64,000 nucleotides of DNA from Rhizobium oryzihabitans (lineage in GTDB: Bacteria > Pseudomonadota > Alphaproteobacteria > Rhizobiales > Rhizobiaceae), in assembly GCF_010669145.1 (NCBI RefSeq), contig NZ_CP048640.1, positions 1-64,000 on the forward strand, read 5' to 3'. Positions 52,202-60,758 of this stretch are shown piece after piece. The translations under genes were made by a program, and so were the position numbers. Every line of letters starts with the position of its first letter. Within the stretch, counting starts at the first letter, position 1. Below the pieces are notes generated by a model, which did not search any database, was not told the origin of the DNA, and was given only the letters and a program-made list of their open reading frames with translations.

Positions 52202-53275
52202 TCATTGGGGATTGAGATCCAGGTTGATCTCGTTGGCGTTCTGGCGTTTGGCGACGCAGGCTTTCTGCTCCTCGTTCCATTCGAGGTTCTGTTCTGGGTC
52301 GCAATTTCCGGACGGATCGGCTGGTTTTTCAGGTTTTGCGGGGACCGCGGTGGATTGAGAGGCACCGGACGTGCTGCTCAGACTGACAGCATTGCGGCTG
52401 TTCAGGAGGTCGGTAAGGCTGTTTCCAAGCTCGATGACCTTGTTGATCATATGAAGATTGGCATTGCGCGCACCAGAGTTCAGGTCCCAGCTGTCCTGAA
52501 TGGTGCCGGTCTCAGTCTGCCCGAGTTGCTGGAACCATGAACCGACGTCAGAAGAGCTTTCGGCAACGCCTTGTGTGGTTGCCATCGCATTGATTGTCGC
52601 CTTGCGCATGCTGGTGAAGCTTTCACCGCTTCCGCCGTAATTGAGCGGAATCTGGTTGCCGCCGAGTGCAGGAACCCACTTCTGGGTGATATTGTGGACA
52701 TACCCCTGCGTTTCTTTGAACGGCGGTATGCCGCCGTACTTGTTCACATTACCGGGGCCAGCATTGTAGGCGGCAAGCGCTTTATTGACGTCTCCGCCGT
52801 AGGTGCGGAGCTGCTGACGGAGATAACGCGCTCCCCCACGAAGATTTTCTTCGATGTTGTGGGGATTAACGCCGAGATCCTTGGCAGTGCCCGGCATAAG
52901 CTGCGAGAGGCCGATGGCGCCGACTTGCGATCGTGCGCACGGATTGAAACGGCTCTCCTGATAAACCAGGCCCATGAAAAGCGTCTCGTCCACGCCCTCT
53001 TCACGGGCTACTCGTTTTATGAGGCCCGCAATTTCCGGATTCGCCTGCGCGGCCGCATTCGGATCCCCGCCCTTCGCTGGCCGGTAAACGGAGCAGGTTA
53101 CGCTCTTATTCTGCACGAAGCGGTTCTTGTCGGTTTCTTCGACTTTGCTGGTGAGGCTGTCACGGGTTAGCTTCTCGCCGGTAACCTTGTTGTCTTCGAC
53201 TGGAACGTCGGCTTTCGCGCCAGAGACGAACAAGACACCTGATAGCAGCGCGACGACCGTTCTATTTCGTTTCAT
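52202..53275 (-). CDS. Lytic transglycosylase, second VirB1-like protein
   Basis: 357 residues from the ATG at 53275, overlapping the virB4 end by 14 bases. Signal peptide MKRNRTVVALLSGVLFVSGA. The transglycosylase (SLT) domain is at about 75-190: Glu in FMGLVYQESRFNPCARSQVG, then AIGLSQLMPGTAKDLGVNP and LAAYNAGPGNVNKYGGIPPF. A long C-terminal extension of 150 residues has low complexity and two Cys near the end. It opens peptidoglycan for the secretion channel. It is one of two such genes in this operon. Confidence 0.88.
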   Translation of the reverse strand: MKRNRTVVALLSGVLFVSGAKADVPVEDNKVTGEKLTRDSLTSKVEETDKNRFVQNKSVTCSVYRPAKGGDPNAAAQANPEIAGLIKRVAREEGVDETLFMGLVYQESRFNPCARSQVGAIGLSQLMPGTAKDLGVNPHNIEENLRGGARYLRQQLRTYGGDVNKALAAYNAGPGNVNKYGGIPPFKETQGYVHNITQKWVPALGGNQIPLNYGGSGESFTSMRKATINAMATTQGVAESSSDVGSWFQQLGQTETGTIQDSWDLNSGARNANLHMINKVIELGNSLTDLLNSRNAVSLSSTSGASQSTAVPAKPEKPADPSGNCDPEQNLEWNEEQKACVAKRQNANEINLDLNPQ

Positions 53276-55682
53276 CCGAAGCCTCCCAACCGCAAAAGAT
53301 CGGAAGCCAGATTTTCGGATCGTCACCGTGCTGGGCACGCAGCGCCGTGCACTCATCGACCGAAGATTTGGTTCCGGACAAGACTTTGATAAGATCGGGC
53401 ATTGCGCCAAGATCGAGCTTCGCAACGACCGAGTCAGTGCCGTGTTTGACCAAAAACGCTCGCTGCTCGGGCGTCGTGTTTTTTACGAAATCAAACTCTT
53501 TGCGGGTCAGGCTGAACCGCTTGATATAGCTCGCCTCGTCGGCATTAGGGTTGGGGAAGTGAATGTGTGTCGGCGACTGCTCAATGAGAGTGTGAGCATC
53601 CTTTGCGTTGGCGATATCGGCCGCAGATTGCGTGCCGAAGCCGACGATCCCGTTTTTCTTACGGATCGTTTTCATTTGGTCAACGATGAAGCCACTGAAC
53701 GTTTCATCCTGCAGGAGCTGCCAACCTTCATCCATGAAGATCATCACAGGATCGCCGTTCAGAAGCTCCTCAAGGCGGTGGTAGATGTACATGAGAGCTG
53801 GCGCGCGAATGTCGGGGAGCGACAGGATGTTTGTCATATCAAAACCGATGACGCGGGCGCGATCCAATTGCAGCGTGTCGTTCTGGGCATTGAAGAGCCA
53901 CGCCTTATCTCCATCGATCCACGGCTTGAGGCGGGCCGCGAGGTCGTTGACGCCGGCCCGGGTCTGACCGATCAAAAGTCCAGAGAGGTTGCGAAGGTGG
54001 CGTTGCTCCCGCGGCTCCCTCATCAGTCGTAGGAGGGCGCTTTCGAGGCGGTCAGTGTCTTCCTGGGTGAAAGGCGCGGCCTTGCTTTCAAGCATGACCT
54101 TGAACAGGCGAGACAAAAACTCCCGGTTCTTGGGAGTGTTCTCGATCTGCAATGGGTTGAAACCGGTGGGCGCACCAGGCTCAAGGATCTCGTAGGTGCC
54201 GGACATCGCCCGCACAAAGATCTCTGCGCCTCGGTCCTTATCGAAAAAGACAGCCCGAGGCGCTGGTGAGACGCGAAACGCCTGCGCCAGCAGGAAGGTG
54301 AGCGCCACTGTCTTACCAGAGCCGCTTGGGCCGGTAACGAGAAAGTGGCCGACGCCGCGCTCGTTATGAAAATTGAAGGTGTATGGCGTTTGCGATGCTG
54401 TTTCGAGGATTGTAATCGGTACATTCCAGTGAAGGTCATCGCGACGGCCGCTGGCGAAATTGTGCAGGGACGACAGGCCGGAAAAGTTGCTGCTCGAAAG
54501 CATGGCTTCGCGGGCGATATAGGAGTTGTTGCCCGGGAGTTGCGCCCAAAAGGACGCTTCGAGGTTCAGGTCTTCGCGAACCCAAGGCATATTCATGTCT
54601 GTAAGGCAGCTTCCGAGCTCGGAGACAACGGTTTTGAGTTTGTCGAGCTCGCGGGATAGGCAAAGCAGGGAGAAGTGGTGGATGCCAAAGACGGCCTCCT
54701 GGCTCATAAGCTGCGCAAGGGCCTGATTGATATCCGTCTCGACGTTCGTGCCGCGTTCATCCGATGCGGCTATCTGGCGCTGTAACCGAGTAATCCGCTC
54801 CTGGGCAATGGGCTTGTCAGAGAGGGTGAACGATTGGGTCAGAATGAACTCGTGCGGCATTTGCAGCAGGCCATCGAGCATTCCGGGGCCAGTCATGCCC
54901 GGGTACTCCTTAATCGAGATCATTTCACCGAAACGGGTATCTTGATCGGCGTCAGTCTGCATCGTGCGTGGCCCAAAGTGCAGACGCGACATTCCGACGT
55001 AATCTTTGATAGCCATGCGCGGGAGCGGCATTTGACGCGGAACGCCACATGACAGGATCGATTGGAAGAATTCGCATGGTTCGGAAAACGGCTGCTTGCC
55101 TCTAATGGCGATCCCGAGCCGGCGTGATCCGTATTTCTTCAGCTGAGATACAACATTCGTGATGAGCTGTTCGAAGTCGCTGATTTCCTCGCGATCTTCC
55201 TGCTCTCGCACCTCGGCACCCTGAACCTTGTTGAGGGCACCGCGAAGATGGTCGGCGATGCTGAGCGCGCCGCGAAGCTTGGACCTTACCACGGTCAAAT
55301 AGATGTCGTTCTGAAACATACGCTTGCGGTCAAGCTGCTGCTTGTAACGTTCATCGAGGACCTTGCAGAAGTCGTCGGCAAACTCGCCTTCAATTTCCGG
55401 CTGGATTTGGCGACGGATAATCGTGGACCAAACAGAAAAGCGGCTGGAGCCGAGCGATCGAAGAATGGTGTTTCGCAGCACGGCTTCATTGTTCAGGCGG
55501 GATTGATCCTCGGTCTGAAAAAACAGGCCGTTCAACTTGATGACACTGGCAAGAGCGCCATTGTCGAGCCGCACCACTGTGTCTGACGCATGGCGCGTGT
55601 AGGGGATATGAACAGACATTGGGCGCTCATTATGAGCGGTTTTTCCGAAACCCAATTCGTCCCGAATGAACTTGTGCAGCAT
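53262..55682 (-). CDS. virB4: T4SS ATPase VirB4
   Basis: 806 residues from the ATG at 55682, adjacent to virB3; the frame extends upstream to 55766. N-terminal CagE/TrbE/VirB domain (NGALASVIKLNGLFFQTEDQ). Walker A GPSGSGKTVALTFLLAQ at about residue 455 and Walker B MIFMDEGWQLLQDE. It powers pilus assembly and substrate transfer at the inner membrane. The frame is intact and of normal length. Confidence 0.96.
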   Translation of the reverse strand: MLHKFIRDELGFGKTAHNERPMSVHIPYTRHASDTVVRLDNGALASVIKLNGLFFQTEDQSRLNNEAVLRNTILRSLGSSRFSVWSTIIRRQIQPEIEGEFADDFCKVLDERYKQQLDRKRMFQNDIYLTVVRSKLRGALSIADHLRGALNKVQGAEVREQEDREEISDFEQLITNVVSQLKKYGSRRLGIAIRGKQPFSEPCEFFQSILSCGVPRQMPLPRMAIKDYVGMSRLHFGPRTMQTDADQDTRFGEMISIKEYPGMTGPGMLDGLLQMPHEFILTQSFTLSDKPIAQERITRLQRQIAASDERGTNVETDINQALAQLMSQEAVFGIHHFSLLCLSRELDKLKTVVSELGSCLTDMNMPWVREDLNLEASFWAQLPGNNSYIAREAMLSSSNFSGLSSLHNFASGRRDDLHWNVPITILETASQTPYTFNFHNERGVGHFLVTGPSGSGKTVALTFLLAQAFRVSPAPRAVFFDKDRGAEIFVRAMSGTYEILEPGAPTGFNPLQIENTPKNREFLSRLFKVMLESKAAPFTQEDTDRLESALLRLMREPREQRHLRNLSGLLIGQTRAGVNDLAARLKPWIDGDKAWLFNAQNDTLQLDRARVIGFDMTNILSLPDIRAPALMYIYHRLEELLNGDPVMIFMDEGWQLLQDETFSGFIVDQMKTIRKKNGIVGFGTQSAADIANAKDAHTLIEQSPTHIHFPNPNADEASYIKRFSLTRKEFDFVKNTTPEQRAFLVKHGTDSVVAKLDLGAMPDLIKVLSGTKSSVDECTALRAQHGDDPKIWLPIFCGWEASDETK

Positions 55683-55683
55683 A

Positions 55684-55983
55684 TTACGGCCCGTAAGAGT
55701 TTGCGCCCCAGAAGCTTTTGTTGCGCGTGCGTGGAGTTTTTCTCGTCGTGACCTGGAAGACCTCAAGGATCTTCGCGTCCCACGTACAAAGCGAAAAAAG
55801 GAAGAGGTAGGCGGCTGGAGCGATCAGGAATGACCACAAGGAATTCGTTGCCAGCCAGCCAATCATGGTGAAGCCGATCACCAGGACGACGGCCATGTAC
55901 GGCACTCCCCAAAGTGTTGGGGAGCGCGTCAGGCCAATGACCAAAGGGGTCATGTGAGGCTTATCGTCGGTATATTGCGCCAT
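55684..55983 (-). CDS. virB3: T4SS protein VirB3
   Basis: A 99-residue inner-membrane protein: LVIGLTRSPTLWGVPYMAVV then LVIGFTMIGWLATNSLWSFL, two hydrophobic helices near the N-terminus, and KILEVFQVTTRKTPRTRNKS in the cytoplasmic tail. It sits one base from virB4 and 3 bp after virB2, a standard order. Confidence 0.93.
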   Translation of the reverse strand: MAQYTDDKPHMTPLVIGLTRSPTLWGVPYMAVVLVIGFTMIGWLATNSLWSFLIAPAAYLFLFSLCTWDAKILEVFQVTTRKTPRTRNKSFWGANSYGP

Positions 55984-55986
55984 TGC

Positions 55987-56307
55987 TTACTTCACGCTGG
56001 AAATAAGCTGGTCAACGATCGTCGGTGCGCCGAACACAAGCCCCATCCCGAGAATGACCGCTCCTGCCGTCATCCAGGACAGTCGGCCAGCAAATGCTGC
56101 GAGGCCGAGCGCCATAACTGCGATAATAGCCGCAAGGCGACCGAAGGAGCCGTTGATGAAATCAACAATCATCTGAAGCGCCGATTGGAGAGGGGTGAAT
56201 GCGGACTGCGCAAACGCTGCCTCTGCCCCAACCAACTGCGCGGCAACGATAAGCCCGCCGATAACGACGGCCTTGCGATACTTTACCTTGGGAAACTGGA
56301 TGTTCAT
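55987..56307 (-). CDS. virB2: T4SS major pilin VirB2
   Basis: 106 residues from the ATG at 56307 with GGAGAG ahead. A long signal peptide ends near GAEAAFAQ. The mature part has two hydrophobic helices (LQSALQMIVDFINGSFGRLA, AIIAVMALGLAAFAGRLSWM, AGAVILGMGLVFGAPTIVDQ), as in VirB2/TraM-type pilins. It forms the conjugative pilus. Confidence 0.92.
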   Translation of the reverse strand: MNIQFPKVKYRKAVVIGGLIVAAQLVGAEAAFAQSAFTPLQSALQMIVDFINGSFGRLAAIIAVMALGLAAFAGRLSWMTAGAVILGMGLVFGAPTIVDQLISSVK

Positions 56308-56324
56308 TTCATTCTCTCCTGTGA

Positions 56325-57206
56325 TCAAAAATGCATGATGCCGGCGATGAACTTCCCGTTCTTTTGAACGGGAATGACGCCGTGCGATCCGCTTTCCTCG
56401 TTTGGGGATTGCGGAGGTTTCGGGGGTGAGGGGGCCTTCTTTGTCGGAAGCGTTACGCCAAGCTGGTAGTTCGTGACCTTGGCGACGTATTCGACGGTTT
56501 CGCGAAACGGCGGAATGCCGCCGTGTTCGTAGATTCGGCCTTCGCCGCTGTTGTAGGCGGCGACGGCGAGAATGGGATTGGTGAACTCATCGAGCAGGAA
56601 GCGCAGGTATTTGACGCCGCCCTCAATGTTCTGAACCGGATCGCAGATATCCCGCACGCTGAAGCGTTGTGCGGTTGCCGGGATAAGCTGCATTGGCCCA
56701 CGCGCTCCCGCTTCGGAGTTGCGCTGCTGGTCGAAGCGGCTTTCCGCCCACGCAACGGCGACAGCAAGACCTTCGTCAACGCCGAACCTCGTTGCGGTCG
56801 TACGTACCAACTTCTCAACCTGCTCGGGAGAAAGCGGCGATGGGCCGCACTCTCCTGAATGCGTTCCTTCGGATGCCGTAACCGTAGAAGGTTCAGGAAC
56901 CATCCTAAAAGGACGCTTTTCTTGGCTGGTCTTGAAACCTCTTTTATTTGTATCGCCTGACGAACCAGGGACATCGACCGCGGTCTCGCTCACCGGAAGA
57001 TGAAAATCGACCGCGGCGCGGTCTCCGCCACCCCATCTTTGCTCAAAGCCATAAGCTGTTACAGCCGAGACTTCGGAAATGTAATCTTGATTAATTCCTT
57101 TATTTTCAATGATTTGTGAGCTTTCAAAGGCTCTTGCGTGTGGAGCGGGGACAAATTGTGAGGCGCCCACGAGAAGCGAGAAAAGCAAGGCACTCTCTTT
57201 TTTCAT
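56325..57206 (-). CDS. virB1: Lytic transglycosylase VirB1, first gene of the minus-strand T4SS operon
   Basis: 293 residues. Signal peptide MKKESALLFSLLVGASQFVP. Linker to about residue 125, then the SLT domain: GVDEGLAVAVAWAESRFDQQ (catalytic Glu), ARGPMQLIPATAQRFSVRDI, LAVAAYNSGEGRIYEHGGIP. A Pro-rich tail follows. It overlaps virB2 upstream sequence and opens the operon reading away from 57206. The second transglycosylase lies after virB4. Confidence 0.9.
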   Translation of the reverse strand: MKKESALLFSLLVGASQFVPAPHARAFESSQIIENKGINQDYISEVSAVTAYGFEQRWGGGDRAAVDFHLPVSETAVDVPGSSGDTNKRGFKTSQEKRPFRMVPEPSTVTASEGTHSGECGPSPLSPEQVEKLVRTTATRFGVDEGLAVAVAWAESRFDQQRNSEAGARGPMQLIPATAQRFSVRDICDPVQNIEGGVKYLRFLLDEFTNPILAVAAYNSGEGRIYEHGGIPPFRETVEYVAKVTNYQLGVTLPTKKAPSPPKPPQSPNEESGSHGVIPVQKNGKFIAGIMHF

Positions 57207-57270
57207 CTTCGTCCCTTTTGGCCGAGTTTTGCCTACTGCGGTGTTGTTTTCTTCCGAGAAAACCGTTAGG

Positions 57271-57311
57271 TTGACCCTGTGGAATGTATCATATTATGGT
57301 TTGTGATACAT
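57271..57311. promoter_or_regulatory. Divergent T4SS promoter with palindromic operator
   Basis: ATGTATCA (57284-57291) and TGATACAT (57304-57311) are perfect inverse halves 12 bp apart, overlapping TATTAT. TTGACC is at 57271. The region 57207-57368 separates the two T4SS operons, so one bound regulator could control both. Confidence 0.6.
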
Positions 57312-57368
57312 GCTTTTAGATTTCCTGGAAAGAGCCAATTTTGTTTGGCGCAGGCGGAAGGGGACGAA

Positions 57369-57980
57369 ATGAAGAGAATGATCGCCTCGACGGGCACGGC
57401 GCTTTGCTTGCTGGCTGCGGCAGCTTCGGCGGCTCCAGCCATCAATAAGGACTATGTGCGGGAGCTGGCGGCTCCTGGAAAAAGCGTGCTCGTCATCGAA
57501 TATTACGATGGCAAAGGGCAGGTAGCGCAAAGCAAGGGCTTTTCATCTGCCAATGGGTATCGCGCTCTATCGGGAACCGATATCCAGGTTGATGAAAAGA
57601 TCACGGTGCATCTTTACGGCATTCAGCCTTGCGACGGCTCACTTGTGAACCGTGCCGAAGGTTTTTCCGGCACCTGCGCTGATTTCGCAAAACAGCAACT
57701 CCAGATCATGGTGCAGTCGGCGAAGGTCCTGTTTTGCCGTGCATTCATTACCGAGATCGACGCGCCTAAGCAGAACGTGACGTGTTGGGGTTACTACTAT
57801 TACCCCAACGCAATGGACGCGGTGGACATGCTGGAGGAACAGCTTGTTTCACTTGGAGCGGTGCAGATTGCCCGCAAGAAGGACGGCTCTCCAGAGCGCC
57901 CCGACCTTTTGGAAGCTGAGCAAATTGGCAAGAAGGGCTCCTATGGCATGTGGGGCGATCCGCGGATCAACAAGCCATGA
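57369..57980 (+). CDS. Secreted SNase-fold protein, first gene of the plus-strand T4SS operon
   Basis: 203 residues from the ATG at 57369 with AGGGG ahead; the longer frame to 57279 crosses the operator. Signal peptide MKRMIASTGTALCLLAAAAS. The distant SNase pattern is ALSGTDIQVDEKITVHLYGI, QPCDGSLVNRAEGFSGTCAD, VLFCRAFITEIDAPKQNVTC and a C-terminal KKGSYGMWGDPR like the GMW of thermonucleases. DGDT and both catalytic Arg are not seen. It is the third SNase-fold gene of this system. It overlaps virB7 by 4 bases. Confidence 0.65.
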   Translation: MKRMIASTGTALCLLAAAASAAPAINKDYVRELAAPGKSVLVIEYYDGKGQVAQSKGFSSANGYRALSGTDIQVDEKITVHLYGIQPCDGSLVNRAEGFSGTCADFAKQQLQIMVQSAKVLFCRAFITEIDAPKQNVTCWGYYYYPNAMDAVDMLEEQLVSLGAVQIARKKDGSPERPDLLEAEQIGKKGSYGMWGDPRINKP

Positions 57981-58186
57981 AGAAAGCTCTCCTTCTGTTC
58001 ATCGCCATCGCCGTTTCAGGGTGCGGAACGGTCAAGGAGAAGAGCGCGCCATGCAAGCGGCCGGCTAATCTCACCTCATACGCCTCCGAGACCGACCCTC
58101 GCCACGACTGCGGTCCTATGGCGCCAGTCAACAACGATCAAAGCGCGCTCGACGCGATTTACGCCATTACGGAAGGCGCGAGCTAA
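57977..58186 (+). CDS. virB7: T4SS lipoprotein VirB7
   Basis: 69 residues from the ATG at 57977, overlapping the previous stop (ATGA). Lipoprotein signal MKKALLLFIAIAVSGC with lipobox VSGC, then a short hydrophilic peptide with two more Cys. In other systems VirB7 anchors VirB9 in the outer membrane, often through a disulfide. Confidence 0.8.
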   Translation: MKKALLLFIAIAVSGCGTVKEKSAPCKRPANLTSYASETDPRHDCGPMAPVNNDQSALDAIYAITEGAS

Positions 58187-58204
58187 CGTTTCGCGTGGGG
58201 GCTT

Positions 58205-59218
58205 ATGAATAACTTTGTCACTGACTTGCTGATGCGTATTGACCAGATCGGGCAGGGCTTTTCCGCACGCGCCTACGGTATCGTGGGCGACCAAATCTTG
58301 CCGGTCCTGAAGGTAGCGTTCGTTCTTTACGTGGCACTGTACGGTGTTCAGCTCATCATGGGCACGGCGAAAATTTCGGTTGGGGAGTTCGTCGGCCGAA
58401 CCGTACGCCTGCTCATTATCCTCACGCTCACTCAGAATTGGGAGGTGTTCAACTCCCTGTTCTATCAATGGCTGAGCAATACGCCGGAAAATGTCGGCAG
58501 GGCGATTTTGGCAGCGTCCAGCACCGGCATTACGGAGCCGACGAATGGGCTTTCGATGATCGTTACCACAGCGAGCAACGCTGGAGCCGCATTAGCGGAA
58601 CAGTCGGGCTACTTTACGATCCTCCCTTCATTGCTGGGCATCCTTATAATGTTCCTTGCGTGGGCCGTCGCAGGAATCGCTTTGGCAATTCTGATGATCG
58701 CAAAAGTGGCCATGTGGGTGTTGATAGGTACAGCGCCAATTTTCATTGGCTGCATGCTCTTTCCCCAAACGCGTAATCTGGGATCTGCTTGGTTCGCGCA
58801 GATCCTGCACTACGCAATCATCCCGATGTTTGTGTACGTAGTGGTCGCGTTCCTGATTGCTGCACTAAATCCTGAGCTCGCGAAGATTGAGGTCGCTGTC
58901 TCTTCCAGTTCTTTGGCACTAACGCAGCTTGTCTCCTTTGTTCTCCTCTGCATGGCTGGTTGCCTGATGCTCGTGAACGTGACGACCGTAGCGCAATCGA
59001 TCACTGGATCGATCGGCGTAAGCGCTTCCGGAGGCGGCTACAGGCAGGCGCGAGCAGTCGCATTAGGCGCGGCAGGTATGGCCACCTGGCTTCTGTCCCG
59101 CGGCGGCGGCAGGAGCGACAAGCCTGCGTCCCCGCCTGCTGGCGGTTCCATTCAAAACAGATCGAACACTGAAGCGGCCATGCAGGACAAAATCAGCTCC
59201 TTCAGCAGGCCCTCCTAA
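58205..59218 (+). CDS. virB6: T4SS channel protein VirB6
   Basis: A 337-residue polytopic inner-membrane protein with at least five hydrophobic segments (VALYGVQLIMGTAKISVGEF, LLGILIMFLAWAVAGIALAI, MIAKVAMWVLIGTAPIFIGC, ILHYAIIPMFVYVVVAFLIA, LTQLVSFVLLCMAGCLMLVN). The WVLIGTAPIFIGCMLF signature is typical of VirB6/TrbL. The C-terminal 50 residues are hydrophilic. Confidence 0.94.
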   Translation: MNNFVTDLLMRIDQIGQGFSARAYGIVGDQILPVLKVAFVLYVALYGVQLIMGTAKISVGEFVGRTVRLLIILTLTQNWEVFNSLFYQWLSNTPENVGRAILAASSTGITEPTNGLSMIVTTASNAGAALAEQSGYFTILPSLLGILIMFLAWAVAGIALAILMIAKVAMWVLIGTAPIFIGCMLFPQTRNLGSAWFAQILHYAIIPMFVYVVVAFLIAALNPELAKIEVAVSSSSLALTQLVSFVLLCMAGCLMLVNVTTVAQSITGSIGVSASGGGYRQARAVALGAAGMATWLLSRGGGRSDKPASPPAGGSIQNRSNTEAAMQDKISSFSRPS

Positions 59219-59244
59219 CTCCCCATTTCTTGAAAGGTAACCCA

Positions 59245-59949
59245 ATGTCTCAGAGCACGGACTCTACCCTTGCCAGCTATTTCAAAGATGGTGCTGTTTG
59301 GGAGGCGGACGTCATTCGCAAGGAACGCCGGTCCAAGAGATTGGCTTGGGCGATTACGATCCTCTGCATAATCATCTGCCTCGTCTCCTTGGCGGCTCTG
59401 GCAAGTCTGGTGCCGCTGAAGTCCTACGAGCCGTATCTGGTGGTGGTCGACAAAAACACCGGCTACATTGAAGTCAAATCCGGCCTCGACGCGAGTTTTG
59501 ACAAGTTGACCGTGACGGAACGCCAAGCCGTCACACAGGCAAACGTTGTTCGCTTCATGCGTATGCGGGAAGGCTACGACCCTTCGATCCTGCAAGAGAA
59601 CTTCAGAATTGCGGCTCTGCTCTCGACCGGTGATGCAGCGCGCGACCTTCAGGAACTCTACAGCGCGACCAATCCAAAAAACCCGACAAAGGTGCTGGGT
59701 AAATCCAAGCGGGTTCGCGTCGAGATCAAGTCCGTGACTTTCCTGAATGACAGCACAGCATCCGTGCGGTTCTCGACCGAAGAAAAGAGCGACACCGAAA
59801 CGACGGTGCGCCATTTCGTCGGCGTTGTCCGCTTCCGCTATACTTCCAAGCCACAGGTGAACGAGTGGATGTTCGAAAATCCGCTTGGTTTTCAGGTCTA
59901 TAGCTATCGCCGCGATCAAGAGACGGTTGGCAATGGGAGCAATGGCTGA
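59245..59949 (+). CDS. virB8: T4SS protein VirB8
   Basis: 234 residues from the ATG at 59245 with AAAGG ahead; the frame opens at 59230. One N-terminal membrane helix (LAWAITILCIIICLVSLAAL), then the periplasmic VirB8 domain: PLKSYEPYLVVVDKNTGYIE, VRFMRMREGYDPSILQENF, NPLGFQVYSYRRDQE. It links VirB9/VirB10 and VirB6 in the inner-membrane complex. It ends in TGATG overlap with virB9. Confidence 0.95.
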   Translation: MSQSTDSTLASYFKDGAVWEADVIRKERRSKRLAWAITILCIIICLVSLAALASLVPLKSYEPYLVVVDKNTGYIEVKSGLDASFDKLTVTERQAVTQANVVRFMRMREGYDPSILQENFRIAALLSTGDAARDLQELYSATNPKNPTKVLGKSKRVRVEIKSVTFLNDSTASVRFSTEEKSDTETTVRHFVGVVRFRYTSKPQVNEWMFENPLGFQVYSYRRDQETVGNGSNG

Positions 59950-60758
59950 TGCGACGTTTACTGCTCTCTACAGCCCTCGTGCTGGCATCCAGTTTCGGCG
60001 CTCTCGCGCTCGAAACGCCCACGCCCGGAAAGCTCGATTCCCGCGTTACATCTGTTGTCTATCAGCAAAACAACGTGGTCCGGATCGACGCGACCTACGG
60101 CATTTCGACCATGCTGATTTTCGATGAAGATGAGAAATTCGAGACGATTTCTCTCGGCGACAGCGATAGCTGGCAGGTTGCCCCGACCGAAAAGGGCAAC
60201 ATTCTTTTCATAAAGCCGATAGCCCAGGACGTCGTTACCAACCTCAACATCGTCACGACAAAGCGAATCTACTTTCTTGAACTGCACGACTTTGCACCCA
60301 CCGCCAACAAGAAGATATTCGGTGTGCGCTTTGTCTACCCGGAAAAGGATTTGAATGCGTCACTCAGGGCAGAGGCCGAAGCCCGCGCCGCCCATCCAAA
60401 TGTTTCAGCGATCGACAAGGAAAACGTCAATATTGACTATTCTTTCTCGGGTGACGCGGCGCTGAAGCCGACTACGATTTTTGATGACGGCAAGAAGACG
60501 TTCTTCAAATTCAAAGGCCGCACACCGGCCATTTTCGCAGTGAACTCGAACTTCTCCGAGACGCTGCGCAACTTCCGCAAAGAGGGGGAATACATCGTCG
60601 TGGATGGCGTTGCCACGCAATACACTTTGCGCGACGGCGATCAGTGGACCTGCATTTTCAACCTCCGCAAACCCGATTTTGGCGCTCCGGATCCCGACAT
60701 CATGGCCCCAAAACCGGAATTGCAGGCTCAAAAGCGCTACAGGAGCGGCAACAAGTGA
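59949..60758 (+). CDS. virB9: T4SS protein VirB9
   Basis: 269 residues. Signal peptide MRRLLLSTALVLASSFGALA. VirB9 domain: LDSRVTSVVYQQNNVVRIDA, TISLGDSDSWQVAPTEKGNI, LFIKP, then the C-terminal part NIDYSFSGDAALKPTTIFDD, GKKTFFKF and TQYTLRDG. It is an outer-membrane core-complex component with VirB7 and VirB10. The stop overlaps the virB10 GTG. Confidence 0.95.
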   Translation: MRRLLLSTALVLASSFGALALETPTPGKLDSRVTSVVYQQNNVVRIDATYGISTMLIFDEDEKFETISLGDSDSWQVAPTEKGNILFIKPIAQDVVTNLNIVTTKRIYFLELHDFAPTANKKIFGVRFVYPEKDLNASLRAEAEARAAHPNVSAIDKENVNIDYSFSGDAALKPTTIFDDGKKTFFKFKGRTPAIFAVNSNFSETLRNFRKEGEYIVVDGVATQYTLRDGDQWTCIFNLRKPDFGAPDPDIMAPKPELQAQKRYRSGNK

